NCBI GenBank assembly: GCA_002390745.1 | Contig: DGQK01000026.1 | Coordinates: 33,184-97,183, forward strand | Direction: 5' to 3' | DNA: 64,000 bases | Source: Bacteroidetes bacterium UBA4416 | GTDB lineage: Bacteria > Bacteroidota > Bacteroidia > B-17B0 > Aurantibacillaceae | Part shown: positions 33,966 to 43,618 of the stretch, one piece after another | Layout: the number at the start of each line of letters is the position of its first letter | How positions within the stretch are numbered: the stretch's first letter is position 1 | Translations under genes and position numbers: made by a program | Notes under the pieces: generated by a model | The model's database searches: none | What the model was told of the DNA's origin: nothing | What the model saw: the letters and a program-made list of their open reading frames with translations, nothing else

Positions 33966-36900
33966 ATGACTCTCAGAAAACTGATTACGATAGCGTTGAT
34001 CCTGGCAGGGACCACGCTGATTTCATTAGGATTTTTCTCTAAAACATTCACCTCTAAACCTGAAACGATGCTAACACTTGGTAAAGGCGACAGCTACGAG
34101 AAGCTCTGGAAACGCGTAGACAGCTGCGAAAAGAAAGGCCTCACAGAATCAGCGCTAAAGGTTGTGAACGCGCTCTACACCAAAGCCAAAACAGAAAACA
34201 ATGCGGCGCAGTTTGTGAAAGCGGTCATTCACCGCATGAAATTTGAAAGCTATAGAGAAGAGTTTTCGCTGGAGAAATCCATCTTTCAGTTAAGGGAGGA
34301 AGCGGAAGCAGCCAAATACCCGGTAAAGCCTGTCTTACAAAGCATCCTGGCCGACGCATTCAACCAGTACTTCCAGAACAACCGCTGGAAATTTTATGAC
34401 CGGACCAGCACCACCAATTTCAAAAATGATGATATCGAAACCTGGGATCTCAAAGCCATCAATTATGCTATCATCTCCAGTTATAAAGCGTCTCTTGAAA
34501 ATGCAGACAGCCTCAAGCGTACCAAAGTAGATATATACGACGATGTGCTTAGCCAGGGGACCAGCGAATGCCGCCAATGGCGACCAACCCTGTATGATTT
34601 CCTTGCCCACAGAGCGCTCAGTTTCTTTATGAGCTCGGAGGTAGATGTATCCAGACCGGCAGCTCGCTTCACTGTGAACAACGACGACTACCTGAAACCT
34701 TACAGCGACTTCCTGAATACCACGATTATCAACCCTTCCGACTCGCTGGAAACCAAATACTACGCCCTGCAACTCATGCAGGACCTGACGCGTTTCCATA
34801 AAAACGATGAGAAACCGGATGCCCTCATTGATGTGGAATTACTCCGGCTGGACTACATCCGTAACAATTCGCAGAACGCTAAAAAAGACACGCTGTACTT
34901 CAATTCCCTGAAAGCGCTTCAATCGAAGTTTTCGAAAAGCCTGCGCGTTACCGAAATAGACAGCCGCCTGGCCAGCTGGTACCTGGAAAAAGCCTCACTG
35001 TACAAACCTCTGGAGGGAGATTCTTACAAGTGGTATAAACAAACGGCTAAAGAGATCTGCGAAGCGGCTATTGCCAAATTTCCGGGCTCGTATGGTGCGA
35101 TAGAATGCAAAAATATCATCGCGGGCATCAAAACAAAAACCTTCAACATTTCCACGGAAGAAGTGAATGAACCCGGAAAGCCTTTCCGGGCGCTCGTGAC
35201 CTCGCAGAATATTTCTAAAATTTATTTTAAAGTGGTGAAAACCACAAGCCAGGAGCTGCGTGAACTCTTCCGCAAAAAATATGGCAAAGAGCTTTTCGAT
35301 AAATTCAAAACCTTCCCGACAGCAAGCACCTTCTCTCAGGACCTTAGCGATGACGGTGATTTCCAGACCCATGCCACGGAAATAAAGCTTCCGGAGCTTG
35401 CTGCGGGATATTATGTGATCCTGAGCTCGTTAAGCGAAGACTTCAGGTACAGCAATAACCTCAGCGCTTACAGCACCTGCATCGTTTCCAACATTGCCAG
35501 CACCGAGCGTAAAAAGGAGGATGGCTCTTATGACTTTTACGTCCTGAACCGCCAGACGGGTGAGGCCCTGAAACAGATTTCCGCCCAGGTGTGGTATGAA
35601 ACTTACGATTACAAAGTGCGGGATTATATCATCCGAAAAGGCCCGGCATATACAACAGACGACAAAGGCTTCCTGAACATCAGCTATTCGCAGATCGAGA
35701 ACAGGCAGTTCTTTGTTGAATTTACCAATGGCAACGACCGTTATTTCAGCAATAACAGCTATTATACTTACAAGCCGGGCAACAACGAGCGCACGACCAC
35801 CCATTCTTTTATCTATACGGATCGCGCGATCTACAGGCCAGGACAGGCGGTGTATTTCAAATCCATTGTACTGGAATCCACCAACGGAAAGAACCACAAA
35901 CTGAAAACCAATTATCCTGTAACGGTAACGTTCTATGATGTGAACTATCAGAAAGTGAGTTCCCTGGACCTCACCACCAATGAGTACGGAACGGTGAGCG
36001 GTTCCTTTACCGCTCCACAGACCGGGCTCAACGGGCAAATGCGCATCACCGACAATTACGGCAATGTATATATATCGGTAGAAGATTACAAGCGCCCTAA
36101 GTTTGAAACCGAATTTAAGCCGGTGACAGGAAGCTACAAACTGAATGATGACGTGACTGTAACGGGCCTTGCCAGGGCTTATGCGGGCAATACCATCGAT
36201 GGCGCCAGGGTAAGCTACCGCGTGGTAAGGCGTGTCAACTACCCTTATTGGTATTGGTGGTACAGGCCTTACGGCGTCAGTTCAGAAACAGAGATCACCA
36301 ATGGCGAAACGGTAACGAACGATACGGGTGCCTACATCATCAACTTCAAGGCCCTGCCGGATGAAACGGTTTCCAAAAAAAGCTTTGCCACCTACCATTA
36401 TGAGCTGAGCGCCGATGTCACCGACATCAACGGAGAAACCCACAGCACATCCGCTACGGTGGTGGTTGGCTACCAGGCTTTACAGCTCAGCGTTTCTGCC
36501 GATGAGATCATCGAAACCGGAAACCCGAAACCGATCCGTATTTCAACAACCAACCTGAATGGTGTGGATGAAAGTACAAAAGGCAATTTTGCGCTTTATA
36601 AATTAAAACAGCCTCAGAAAGTATTCCGCAACCGCCTGTGGCAGCAGCCCGACAGGCACAGCCTTTCGCAGGAAGACTACTATAAGACTTTCCCGAACGA
36701 CCTCTATGCCGACGAAAGCAACAAATACAAATGGGAAAGAGAAAACAAAGTGCTGGAGAAAAGCTTTGACACCGGCACAAAAAAAGAGTACGATCTTTCT
36801 TCGGAGCTTAAGTCTTTTAAACCCGGCGTGTATGTGATCGAAGCCATTTGCAAAGACAAATTCGGGGAAGAGGTCAAAGCATACCAATACATCACGGTGT

Positions 36901-39900
36901 TCAGCAAAAGCAGCAACGAGCTTCCTGAAATGACAGCCGAGTGGTTTTATTATCCGAAAACCAAAGCCGAACCGGGAGAAAAGGTAAGCTTCATCCTCGC
37001 CTCAGGCTATAAGGATGTGCACTACCTCTACGAGCTGGAGCATGATGGAAAAGCAAGTGCCACAAAACTGATGGATGCTTCGATGAAAGAAAATGAAATT
37101 GCCATAGAGGAGATCCACCGCGGCAATCTGGCCTTTCATACAACCTTTATGAAGAACAACCGCTTTTACACACGCAGCAATATCATCACGGTTCCATACA
37201 CCAATAAGGAACTCGACATACAGTTTGAAACCTTCCGCAATAAGCTGCTGCCGGGGCAGGCAGAAGAGTGGAAGCTTATCCTGAAAGATAAAAAAGGAGA
37301 AAAAGCGGCTGCCGAAATGGTTGCCACCATGTACGATGCCTCACTCGATGCTTTCAGGCCCAACAACTGGTATTTCGGGATCTACCAAAGCTATTACGCC
37401 AGGTTGCGCTGGACATCCGGCATTGGCCGAATGGCGAGCTCCACAGAGTTCTATGAGCTTTCCAGCGATTATGCCACTGTTCCGTTTCGTGCCTATGATC
37501 AGCTGAATTACTTCGGACTGGGATTTTATGACCAACACGAATACTATGGGGGCTACCCATCGGTGGCTCGGGGAGCCGGCAGACTGGCAGAGGAAGAAGG
37601 TATCGCTATGGATCAAATGTCTGTTACCGAAACCAAAGCGAATGCTGCCGCTCCGGCCATGGAAAAAAGCCTGAGAAACGAGGTTCAGAAGAAAAGCGGC
37701 TTCGACAAAAACCGGGATGGCGATGAGACCGCCGCAGCGCCGGGCGCCAAGGATGTTGCAGAGAATGCCAACACAAAAAGTAACGATGGCGGCTTGTCCG
37801 ATATCAAAGCCCGCAGCAACTTCAACGAAACGGCCTTCTTCTTTCCTCAGCTGCAAACCAACGACAAAGGCGAAGTGATCATTAAATTCACTGTACCCGA
37901 AAGCCTGACCAAATGGAAGGTGATGGGCCTGGCCCATACGAAGGACCTAAAGAGCGGCAGCTTCCAAAAAGAAGTGGTGACCCAGAAAGACCTGATGGTA
38001 CAGCCCAATGCGCCGCGCTTCTTCCGGGAGAATGATAAGATCACGTTCATTTCCAAGATCTCCAATGTATCCGAAAAGGATTTATCAGGCATGGCTGAGC
38101 TGAAACTTTACAATGCACTCACCGACCAGGAGATTTCCTCCCAGTTGATCGAAGCTGTTGGTGGAAAATTCCCGACCATTGGCTCGCGCGATTTCTCTGT
38201 AAAAAAAGGACAGAGCACCGCCGTCGAGTGGACACTGATGATCCCGGAAGGGTATTCTGCGATCAAGTACAGGGTTGTTGCCAAGGCCGGCAATTTCACG
38301 GATGGAGAGGAAGTGGCAGTACCGGTACTGACGAACCGGATGCTGGTGACGGAAAGCATGCCGATGCCAATCCGCAGCAACCAGACGAAGGAATTTAATT
38401 TCACGAAGTTCATCTCCCAGAATAACAATTCCTCCACGCTCAAAAACCATTCGTATACCCTGGAGTTCACGGCAAATCCTGCCTGGTACGCCGTGCAGGC
38501 CCTCCCCTACCTGATGGAATATCCGTATGAGTGTGCAGAGCAAACCTTTGCCCGCTATTATGCCAATAGCCTGGCAAGCTATGTGGTAAACTCCAAACCG
38601 AAAATCAAACAGATATTCGACGCCTGGAAAATGGCAAGCCCCGATGCCTTTTTATCCAACCTGGAAAAGAACCAGGAGCTCAAGTCGCTGATCCTGGAAG
38701 AAACGCCCTGGGTGTTGCAGGCCAACAGCGAAAGTGAAAATAAAAAGCGCGTGGGACTTCTGTTCGACCTCAACAAAATGAGCAACGAGCAGTTTCAGGC
38801 TTTTAAAAAATTGCAGAAAAAACAATCGCCGAACGGAGGCTTTGTGTGGTTTGACGGTGGCCCTGATGATTGGTACATCACACAGCATATCATGACGGGC
38901 TTTTCGCACCTCGATAAGCTGGGCGTGATAAAAGTACGCGAGAACCAGGAGGTATGGGCCATGATTACCAGTGCCGTAAGGTATTGCGACGACCGCATGC
39001 GTGAGGAATACGAGTACATGAAGAAACACCATCCGAAATATAAAACGGAAAACCATTTAAGTTATATGGCGATCCAGTACCTCTACATGCGCAGCAACTT
39101 CCAGGATATTGTTCCGGGCGGCAAGGACAATGAGCATTATGACTATTACCGGAAACAGGAGCGTGACTACTGGCTCAGCAACAGCCGTTACATGCAGGGC
39201 ATGATTGCCTTGAGCCTGCACCGCTATAAAGATCCGAAAACGCCGAAAGACATCCTGAAATCGCTGAAAGAGAACAGCATCAACAGCGAGGAAATGGGCA
39301 TGTACTGGAAAGAGAATTACGGCTACTACTGGTACGAGGCCCCTATCGAGATGCAGGCCCTGATGATCGAGGCTTTTGATGAGATCGACAACGACCTGAA
39401 GGCAGTGGACGACCTGAAAACCTGGCTGGTGAAAAGCAAACAAACCCAGCATTGGGGAACCACTCGCTCAACCACCGAGGCCGTGTACGCCCTCCTGCTG
39501 AAAGGTACCGACTGGCTGGCAACTGAGCCGAATGTGGTGATCACTGTCGGCAACATCACGCTCGACCCGAAGAATGACAAGAGCTTAAATGCGGAACCGG
39601 GCACCGGTTATTTCAAAAAAACATGGACAGGCTCCGACATCAAACCTGCGACTATGGGAAAAATTAAAGTGGAGAAAAAAGACGCCGGTGTGAGCTACGG
39701 CGCCATGTACTGGCAGTATTTCGAGCAGCTGGATAAAATCACTCCGCACGAAACACCGCTGAAGATCAAAAAACAATTGTTCCTGCAAAAGAATACGGCC
39801 AGCGGCCCGGTCATTGAACCGGTCAGCGAAGGCACCAAACTGCACTTAGGTGATAAGATCAAGGTAAGGATCGAGCTACGGGTAGACAGGGACATGAGCT

Positions 39901-40178
39901 ATGTGCACATGAAAGACATGCGTGCTTCGGGCTTCGAGCCTGTCAACGTGATGAGTGGCTATAAATACCAGGACGGCCTGGGCTACTACGAAAGCACCAG
40001 GGATGCTGCCACGAATTTCTTTTTCTCGTACCTGAATAAAGGCACCTACGTATTCGAGTATCCCCTGGTGGTGAACCATTACGGCGATTTCAGCAACGGC
40101 ATTACAACGATCCAATGCATGTATGCACCTGAGTTTACCAGCCACAGCGAAGGGATCCGGGTAAAAGTGTCAAAGTGA
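33966..40178 (+). CDS. Very large bacterial alpha-2-macroglobulin family protein with thioester
   Basis: A 2070-residue secreted or periplasmic protein. It has an N-terminal membrane or signal helix (LITIALILAGTTLISLGFF), a helical N-terminal section, and the MG2 domain with TDRAIYRPGQAVYFKS near residue 620. A low-complexity, Ala/Lys/Asp-rich stretch at about 1217-1285 resembles a protease bait or exposed linker. The A2M domain starts at about 1288 (AFFFPQLQTNDKGEV). The thioester motif CAEQ has C1523 and Q1526, followed by an alpha-toroid and a beta-rich C-terminus. A2M proteins trap attacking proteases by covalent capture. Many bacterial A2M genes sit next to pbpC; here no penicillin-binding-protein gene is adjacent. 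It appears monocistronic, ending in a repeat and terminator. Confidence 0.93.
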   Translation: MTLRKLITIALILAGTTLISLGFFSKTFTSKPETMLTLGKGDSYEKLWKRVDSCEKKGLTESALKVVNALYTKAKTENNAAQFVKAVIHRMKFESYREEFSLEKSIFQLREEAEAAKYPVKPVLQSILADAFNQYFQNNRWKFYDRTSTTNFKNDDIETWDLKAINYAIISSYKASLENADSLKRTKVDIYDDVLSQGTSECRQWRPTLYDFLAHRALSFFMSSEVDVSRPAARFTVNNDDYLKPYSDFLNTTIINPSDSLETKYYALQLMQDLTRFHKNDEKPDALIDVELLRLDYIRNNSQNAKKDTLYFNSLKALQSKFSKSLRVTEIDSRLASWYLEKASLYKPLEGDSYKWYKQTAKEICEAAIAKFPGSYGAIECKNIIAGIKTKTFNISTEEVNEPGKPFRALVTSQNISKIYFKVVKTTSQELRELFRKKYGKELFDKFKTFPTASTFSQDLSDDGDFQTHATEIKLPELAAGYYVILSSLSEDFRYSNNLSAYSTCIVSNIASTERKKEDGSYDFYVLNRQTGEALKQISAQVWYETYDYKVRDYIIRKGPAYTTDDKGFLNISYSQIENRQFFVEFTNGNDRYFSNNSYYTYKPGNNERTTTHSFIYTDRAIYRPGQAVYFKSIVLESTNGKNHKLKTNYPVTVTFYDVNYQKVSSLDLTTNEYGTVSGSFTAPQTGLNGQMRITDNYGNVYISVEDYKRPKFETEFKPVTGSYKLNDDVTVTGLARAYAGNTIDGARVSYRVVRRVNYPYWYWWYRPYGVSSETEITNGETVTNDTGAYIINFKALPDETVSKKSFATYHYELSADVTDINGETHSTSATVVVGYQALQLSVSADEIIETGNPKPIRISTTNLNGVDESTKGNFALYKLKQPQKVFRNRLWQQPDRHSLSQEDYYKTFPNDLYADESNKYKWERENKVLEKSFDTGTKKEYDLSSELKSFKPGVYVIEAICKDKFGEEVKAYQYITVFSKSSNELPEMTAEWFYYPKTKAEPGEKVSFILASGYKDVHYLYELEHDGKASATKLMDASMKENEIAIEEIHRGNLAFHTTFMKNNRFYTRSNIITVPYTNKELDIQFETFRNKLLPGQAEEWKLILKDKKGEKAAAEMVATMYDASLDAFRPNNWYFGIYQSYYARLRWTSGIGRMASSTEFYELSSDYATVPFRAYDQLNYFGLGFYDQHEYYGGYPSVARGAGRLAEEEGIAMDQMSVTETKANAAAPAMEKSLRNEVQKKSGFDKNRDGDETAAAPGAKDVAENANTKSNDGGLSDIKARSNFNETAFFFPQLQTNDKGEVIIKFTVPESLTKWKVMGLAHTKDLKSGSFQKEVVTQKDLMVQPNAPRFFRENDKITFISKISNVSEKDLSGMAELKLYNALTDQEISSQLIEAVGGKFPTIGSRDFSVKKGQSTAVEWTLMIPEGYSAIKYRVVAKAGNFTDGEEVAVPVLTNRMLVTESMPMPIRSNQTKEFNFTKFISQNNNSSTLKNHSYTLEFTANPAWYAVQALPYLMEYPYECAEQTFARYYANSLASYVVNSKPKIKQIFDAWKMASPDAFLSNLEKNQELKSLILEETPWVLQANSESENKKRVGLLFDLNKMSNEQFQAFKKLQKKQSPNGGFVWFDGGPDDWYITQHIMTGFSHLDKLGVIKVRENQEVWAMITSAVRYCDDRMREEYEYMKKHHPKYKTENHLSYMAIQYLYMRSNFQDIVPGGKDNEHYDYYRKQERDYWLSNSRYMQGMIALSLHRYKDPKTPKDILKSLKENSINSEEMGMYWKENYGYYWYEAPIEMQALMIEAFDEIDNDLKAVDDLKTWLVKSKQTQHWGTTRSTTEAVYALLLKGTDWLATEPNVVITVGNITLDPKNDKSLNAEPGTGYFKKTWTGSDIKPATMGKIKVEKKDAGVSYGAMYWQYFEQLDKITPHETPLKIKKQLFLQKNTASGPVIEPVSEGTKLHLGDKIKVRIELRVDRDMSYVHMKDMRASGFEPVNVMSGYKYQDGLGYYESTRDAATNFFFSYLNKGTYVFEYPLVVNHYGDFSNGITTIQCMYAPEFTSHSEGIRVKVSK

Positions 40179-40185
40179 TTTAGAG

Positions 40186-40262
40186 CGTCATTGCGGACGC
40201 GGTGAAGCAATCCCGCATTACATGAGATTGCTTCACTGCACTTCGTTTCCTTCGCAATGACG
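40186..40262. repeat. 77-bp palindromic REP-like element, copy B
   Basis: Terminal inverted repeats CGTCATTGCG (40186-40195) and CGCAATGACG (40253-40262) enclose a second inverted pair (GTGAAGCAAT and ATTGCTTCAC). It shares ATTGCTTC...CGCAATGACGG with the unit at 32431-32469. Confidence 0.65.
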
Positions 40263-40276
40263 GAATGATACAACCA

Positions 40277-40308
40277 AAAAGCCCTTCCGATGCATCGGGA
40301 GGGCTTTT
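40277..40308. terminator. Bidirectional terminator between the A2M and cyanophycinase genes
   Basis: 16-bp arms, 40277-40292 and 40293-40308, complementary except for one T-G pair, with A and T runs at the ends. It can serve both convergent genes. Confidence 0.88.
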
Positions 40309-40333
40309 CATTATTTAGCGTTAAAGCGGTGCA

Positions 40334-41242
40334 CTAATAATCGTCCGGATCCTCTTTTTTCACCAGCTGCGGATAAGCCACAGCGCCAATGGTCATTTCG
40401 CTGGTTTGCAGGTCATAGATATCCCCCATGCTCATGACGTGTACAATAAGGTTCTTGATCGAAATGGGCTGACTCATCTCAACCTGGGTAATATTGGTAT
40501 CTTTGATCTGCTGCCCGTCGACGAGGATCACTAATCCGGAGCCAATGGCTTCCATCATGTGCCCGTCTGTGATCAGCAAGCCTGTATCTTCTCCAAGGCC
40601 GATACCCAGTACAATAGGATTTCCGACCACTGCCTGGAACAGGCGGCCGATGCGGCCACGGTGCACAAAGTGCGTATCGATCACCACATCATCGATCAGG
40701 CCGAGCCCGCTGGTGATCTTCACCTCGCCTTTCAGCAGGGCTTCGCTGCTGCTTCCCTGGTAGATCATATTATTGGAAGCTGCCGCAGCACCGGCCGATG
40801 TACCGGCAAAGATAAATTCCTCGTTCTGGTATTTGCTGAGAATTAATTTATGGAAAGGCGTTCCTCCTAAAATAGAGGTCAGTCGCAGCTGATCGCCACC
40901 GGTAAACATTACCACGTCTGCTGCACGCAGCCTGTCAACCGATTCCTGCAGCAGGGCCTGGTCGCGTTTTTCGATGTCGAGCACTCCCACATTGGTGGCG
41001 CCTAATGACTCCAGGGCCTTCACATATTCAGGACCTACTTCCTTCGGGATTTTAGAAGCAGTTGTGATGACTTCAATCCTCGACTGCTCTTTATGTTTAG
41101 ATTCATTGATCAGACGGCGTAAGATCCCTGTCTCAAAGAATTTAATGTGTTTGTCGCTGTTTTTATTATTGATATCACTGTCGGTAAAACTTCCTTTATC
41201 AACAGCACCACCGATAATGATTAATTTGCCTTTTGGGATCAT
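40334..41242 (-). CDS. Cyanophycinase (S51 serine peptidase)
   Basis: Hydrolyses cyanophycin (multi-L-arginyl-poly-L-aspartate) to beta-Asp-Arg dipeptides. The 302-residue length fits. Family motifs are GKLIIIGGAVDKG at the start, VMFTGGDQLRL, the nucleophile region FAGTSAGAAAASN with its Ser, VVIDTHFVHRGRIGRL and IGLGEDTGLLI. No signal peptide was seen, so it should be the intracellular enzyme. No cyanophycin synthetase gene lies in the window. The type I asparaginase at 1928 lies far away. Confidence 0.93.
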   Translation of the reverse strand: MIPKGKLIIIGGAVDKGSFTDSDINNKNSDKHIKFFETGILRRLINESKHKEQSRIEVITTASKIPKEVGPEYVKALESLGATNVGVLDIEKRDQALLQESVDRLRAADVVMFTGGDQLRLTSILGGTPFHKLILSKYQNEEFIFAGTSAGAAAASNNMIYQGSSSEALLKGEVKITSGLGLIDDVVIDTHFVHRGRIGRLFQAVVGNPIVLGIGLGEDTGLLITDGHMMEAIGSGLVILVDGQQIKDTNITQVEMSQPISIKNLIVHVMSMGDIYDLQTSEMTIGAVAYPQLVKKEDPDDY

Positions 41243-41370
41243 GATTCAAAAAAATAGTTGCTAAAATCGTGTAAAATTAAGGTTAAAAAGACAGATAATC
41301 TCTTAGTTTATCTACAATTTCCTGACAATACCGTCACTGTTAATTTTACGTTGCTGCTTTTTTTATATGC

Positions 41371-42240
41371 TTATAATTGCTTATCCAGGTCCTTCAGTTC
41401 CCGCACCTTCTCTGCATAACCCATCTTATCAAAAGAATAGATCAGGTTATTCAGAATTCGCTTGATAATGTCGAGGTTGGAGCAAGGCAGGTAATATTTC
41501 GTTTCAGGCTCTATTTTCAACTGTTTGATAAAGGAATCGATATCGGATTGGTTAAAGATCAGACCCTTGCTGAAAGGATTGACATAAAATAAAATATTAT
41601 CGGAAAGGGTCTTGTGGGAAGGATCGAATAAATTGGCAAGGTCGTTCACATAGGCCAGCACAAAGTGTTGCGGCAGGTTGACCCCATATATAGGAATGTT
41701 GAGTTCTTTGCAGATAAGCGTATAAATCACGCTCAGCATCACCGGATTTCCTTTTTTGGTTTCGAGGACTACGTTGATAAAGGAGTTCTGGGGAGCATGA
41801 TAATTGGTAATATTCCCGCCAAACTGGTGCACTTCAAATAGGATGTGGTTGATGATCTTAACCTTTTCCAGGGCCGTGAGGTCGTCATGAAGCTCCAGCC
41901 ATACATCCTGCTTGATCTGGTTGAGCTGCTTTTTCAGCTTATTCTCGTCGAGGTCGGGATATTGGTAACGGGCAATAATGCTGCACCCTTTGAAGAGATC
42001 GTCCTGCTCGTTCTCCGCCCAGTGCTTAAGGGCATTTTGCAGGGCCTTGAACTGGATGGTGTGAATGATGCCCTCGATCCGTTTCTGCATCAGGGCATCA
42101 AAGCTGTTTTCCCAGGCTGTTTCCAGGTGCGGAATAGCCGGCGGGCCCAATACGATGAACCTGTTTTTTACTTCCGAATAAATTCCGTCATCAGGATCGT
42201 CCAGCAAAGTAATGAGGGCTATTACCTCTTTCAGGTTCAT
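41371..42240 (-). CDS. SirB1-like transglutaminase-fold protein
   Basis: About 289 residues. It has the SirB1/Transglut_core2 family pattern: a helical N-terminus, then FGGNITNYHAPQNSFINVVLETKKGNPVMLSVIY, IPIYGVNLPQHFVLAYV and NPFSKG, where transglutaminase-like proteins keep a Cys/His pair. Here the expected Cys position reads Ser/Met (PVMLSVIY), so it is probably not catalytic, as in SirB1 generally. Two Met codons lie at 42261 and 42240; the second was chosen because the -7 box at 42270-42277 leaves almost no leader before the first. Confidence 0.88.
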   Translation of the reverse strand: MNLKEVIALITLLDDPDDGIYSEVKNRFIVLGPPAIPHLETAWENSFDALMQKRIEGIIHTIQFKALQNALKHWAENEQDDLFKGCSIIARYQYPDLDENKLKKQLNQIKQDVWLELHDDLTALEKVKIINHILFEVHQFGGNITNYHAPQNSFINVVLETKKGNPVMLSVIYTLICKELNIPIYGVNLPQHFVLAYVNDLANLFDPSHKTLSDNILFYVNPFSKGLIFNQSDIDSFIKQLKIEPETKYYLPCSNLDIIKRILNNLIYSFDKMGYAEKVRELKDLDKQL

Positions 42241-42269
42241 TTCGTTTTTCTTGGCTCGCATACTATAAA

Positions 42270-42277
42270 CAAAAATA
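42270..42277 (-). promoter_or_regulatory. -7 promoter box of the SirB1-like gene
   Basis: Minus-strand TATTTTTG matches TAnnTTTG, 30 bp before the chosen start. It overlaps the terminator hairpin of the preceding gene. Confidence 0.5.
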
Positions 42278-42298
42278 GCCCCGAAAAGGGGCCATTTT
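42272..42298 (-). terminator. Intrinsic terminator of the uridine phosphorylase gene
   Basis: Arms 42272-42282 and 42288-42298 pair with one mismatch around a 5-nt loop, with flanking A/T runs. Confidence 0.75.
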
Positions 42299-42325
42299 GA
42301 GATGTTAATTAGATTTTCTTAACAA

Positions 42326-43198
42326 TCAGGCTGTTAATCGTTGTAAACTTTCTTCTATTAATATCTCTACGCTTCGGGCGTAATCGGCTGTAAACTCCTT
42401 ACGCACACGGTTTGCGATGATGACGCAGGCCGTTAAACAGCGGTGGTCTAATAACTTTCCTAAACCATAAAGGGCCGAGGTCTCCATTTCGAAATTGGTA
42501 ATGCGGTGCTCCCCGAGACGAAAAGCCGTTAGCATTTCGTTCAGATTGGGCATGGCGGCTTTTAACCGGATCTGCCTGCCCTGGGGGCCATAGAAGCCCG
42601 GGGCCGTGGCTGTAATGCCGATGTGGGTCCCTTCCCGGAATTTAGAAATAAGCTCGTCGGAAGCTTTCACGCAGTACGGATAAGGCAGGTTCGGCAGCCA
42701 GCCTGTATGCTGGATAAAGGCTTCGCTGATGGGCTTCTCTCCCACCCGTTCCCAATTGTCGTAAAAATTGAGCAAGCCGTCCAGGCCCAGCCCGTGCGAG
42801 CTTACCACGATCCCGTTCACGGGAATGTCAGCCTGAAGCGCACCGCTCGTGCCCAATCGCACAATGTTCAGGGAGCGGTGCACAGGGTTCAGCTCACGGG
42901 TTTCGAGGTTGATATTGACTGCGGCATCCAGCTCATTGAGCACAATGTCGATGTTATCCGGCCCGATGCCCGTGGAGAGCACGGTAATGCGTTTACCATT
43001 GAACATGCCGGTATGAGTGACAAACTCCCGGTGTTCGGTTTTGAATTCTATGTTACTGAAAAGTCTGGAAATTTGCGCGACCCGGTGCTGATCGCCCACC
43101 ACGATCACATCATCGGCTATGTCTTCCGCTCTCAGGTTGATGTGATAGACGCGTTTTTCTTTGGTAAGGATCAGCTCGGTTTCTGGAAATTGACTCAT
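42326..43198 (-). CDS. Uridine phosphorylase-like nucleoside phosphorylase
   Basis: Phosphorolysis of a nucleoside to base and ribose 1-phosphate, for salvage. The 290-residue protein has the NP-I fold: VIVVGDQHRVAQISRLF, VLSTGIGPDNIDIVLNEL (phosphate site), IVRLGTSGALQADIPV (phosphate and base), and FEMETSALYGLGKLL (ribose contact). Uridine phosphorylase is the closest recognisable type, but the base preference is inferred. The -7 box lies at 43236-43243, inside the end of the preceding dgkA gene, so it can be transcribed separately from it. Confidence 0.92.
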   Translation of the reverse strand: MSQFPETELILTKEKRVYHINLRAEDIADDVIVVGDQHRVAQISRLFSNIEFKTEHREFVTHTGMFNGKRITVLSTGIGPDNIDIVLNELDAAVNINLETRELNPVHRSLNIVRLGTSGALQADIPVNGIVVSSHGLGLDGLLNFYDNWERVGEKPISEAFIQHTGWLPNLPYPYCVKASDELISKFREGTHIGITATAPGFYGPQGRQIRLKAAMPNLNEMLTAFRLGEHRITNFEMETSALYGLGKLLDHRCLTACVIIANRVRKEFTADYARSVEILIEESLQRLTA

Positions 43199-43229
43199 AA
43201 AAAAATGGATTATACGTTAAGTAAATGCG

Positions 43230-43595
43230 TTAAAACAAAGCTAAGATATATTTCCCGAAAATCAAGATACCGCCAATGGCTGCAAAGATAGAAGCGCATA
43301 AGACAGCGCCTGCCGAGAGGTCTTTCACCTTTCCTGCTTTCTCGTCCCAGTCGGGCTGTACCATATCCACAAAGCGCTCAATGGCTGTGTTCATTACCTC
43401 CAGGCCTGTCACGAGGCCAAACAATAAAATACATATGAGCCACTCGGTATGGGTGATTTGAAAATAGAATCCGGCGGCGCTCACCAGCACGGCAATCAGG
43501 AAGTCGAGTCGCACATGCTTTTCTTCCAGGGCGATGCGAAGGCCTTTGATGGCAAAAGACATCGACTGTATAAACGTAGGCTTTTTTTGTATCAT
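43230..43595 (-). CDS. dgkA: Diacylglycerol/undecaprenol kinase family protein
   Basis: Small integral-membrane kinase that phosphorylates diacylglycerol or undecaprenol, feeding lipid carrier for envelope synthesis. The 121-residue protein has three TM helices and the conserved catalytic segment LEVMNTAIERFVDMV, then KVKDLSAGAVL. The start at 43595 was chosen because the longer frame to 43634 overlaps the M43 protease stop and adds a non-family stretch. In Gram-positive bacteria this family is undecaprenol kinase; Bacteroidota specificity is uncertain. Confidence 0.93.
   Translation of the reverse strand: MIQKKPTFIQSMSFAIKGLRIALEEKHVRLDFLIAVLVSAAGFYFQITHTEWLICILLFGLVTGLEVMNTAIERFVDMVQPDWDEKAGKVKDLSAGAVLCASIFAAIGGILIFGKYILALF
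43236..43243 (-). promoter_or_regulatory. -7 promoter box of the uridine phosphorylase gene
   Basis: Minus-strand TAGCTTTG matches TAnnTTTG, about 38 bp before the ATG at 43198, inside the last codons of dgkA. Confidence 0.5.
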
Positions 43596-43618
43596 AATCG
43601 TTGGCTGCCGTAGAGGTT

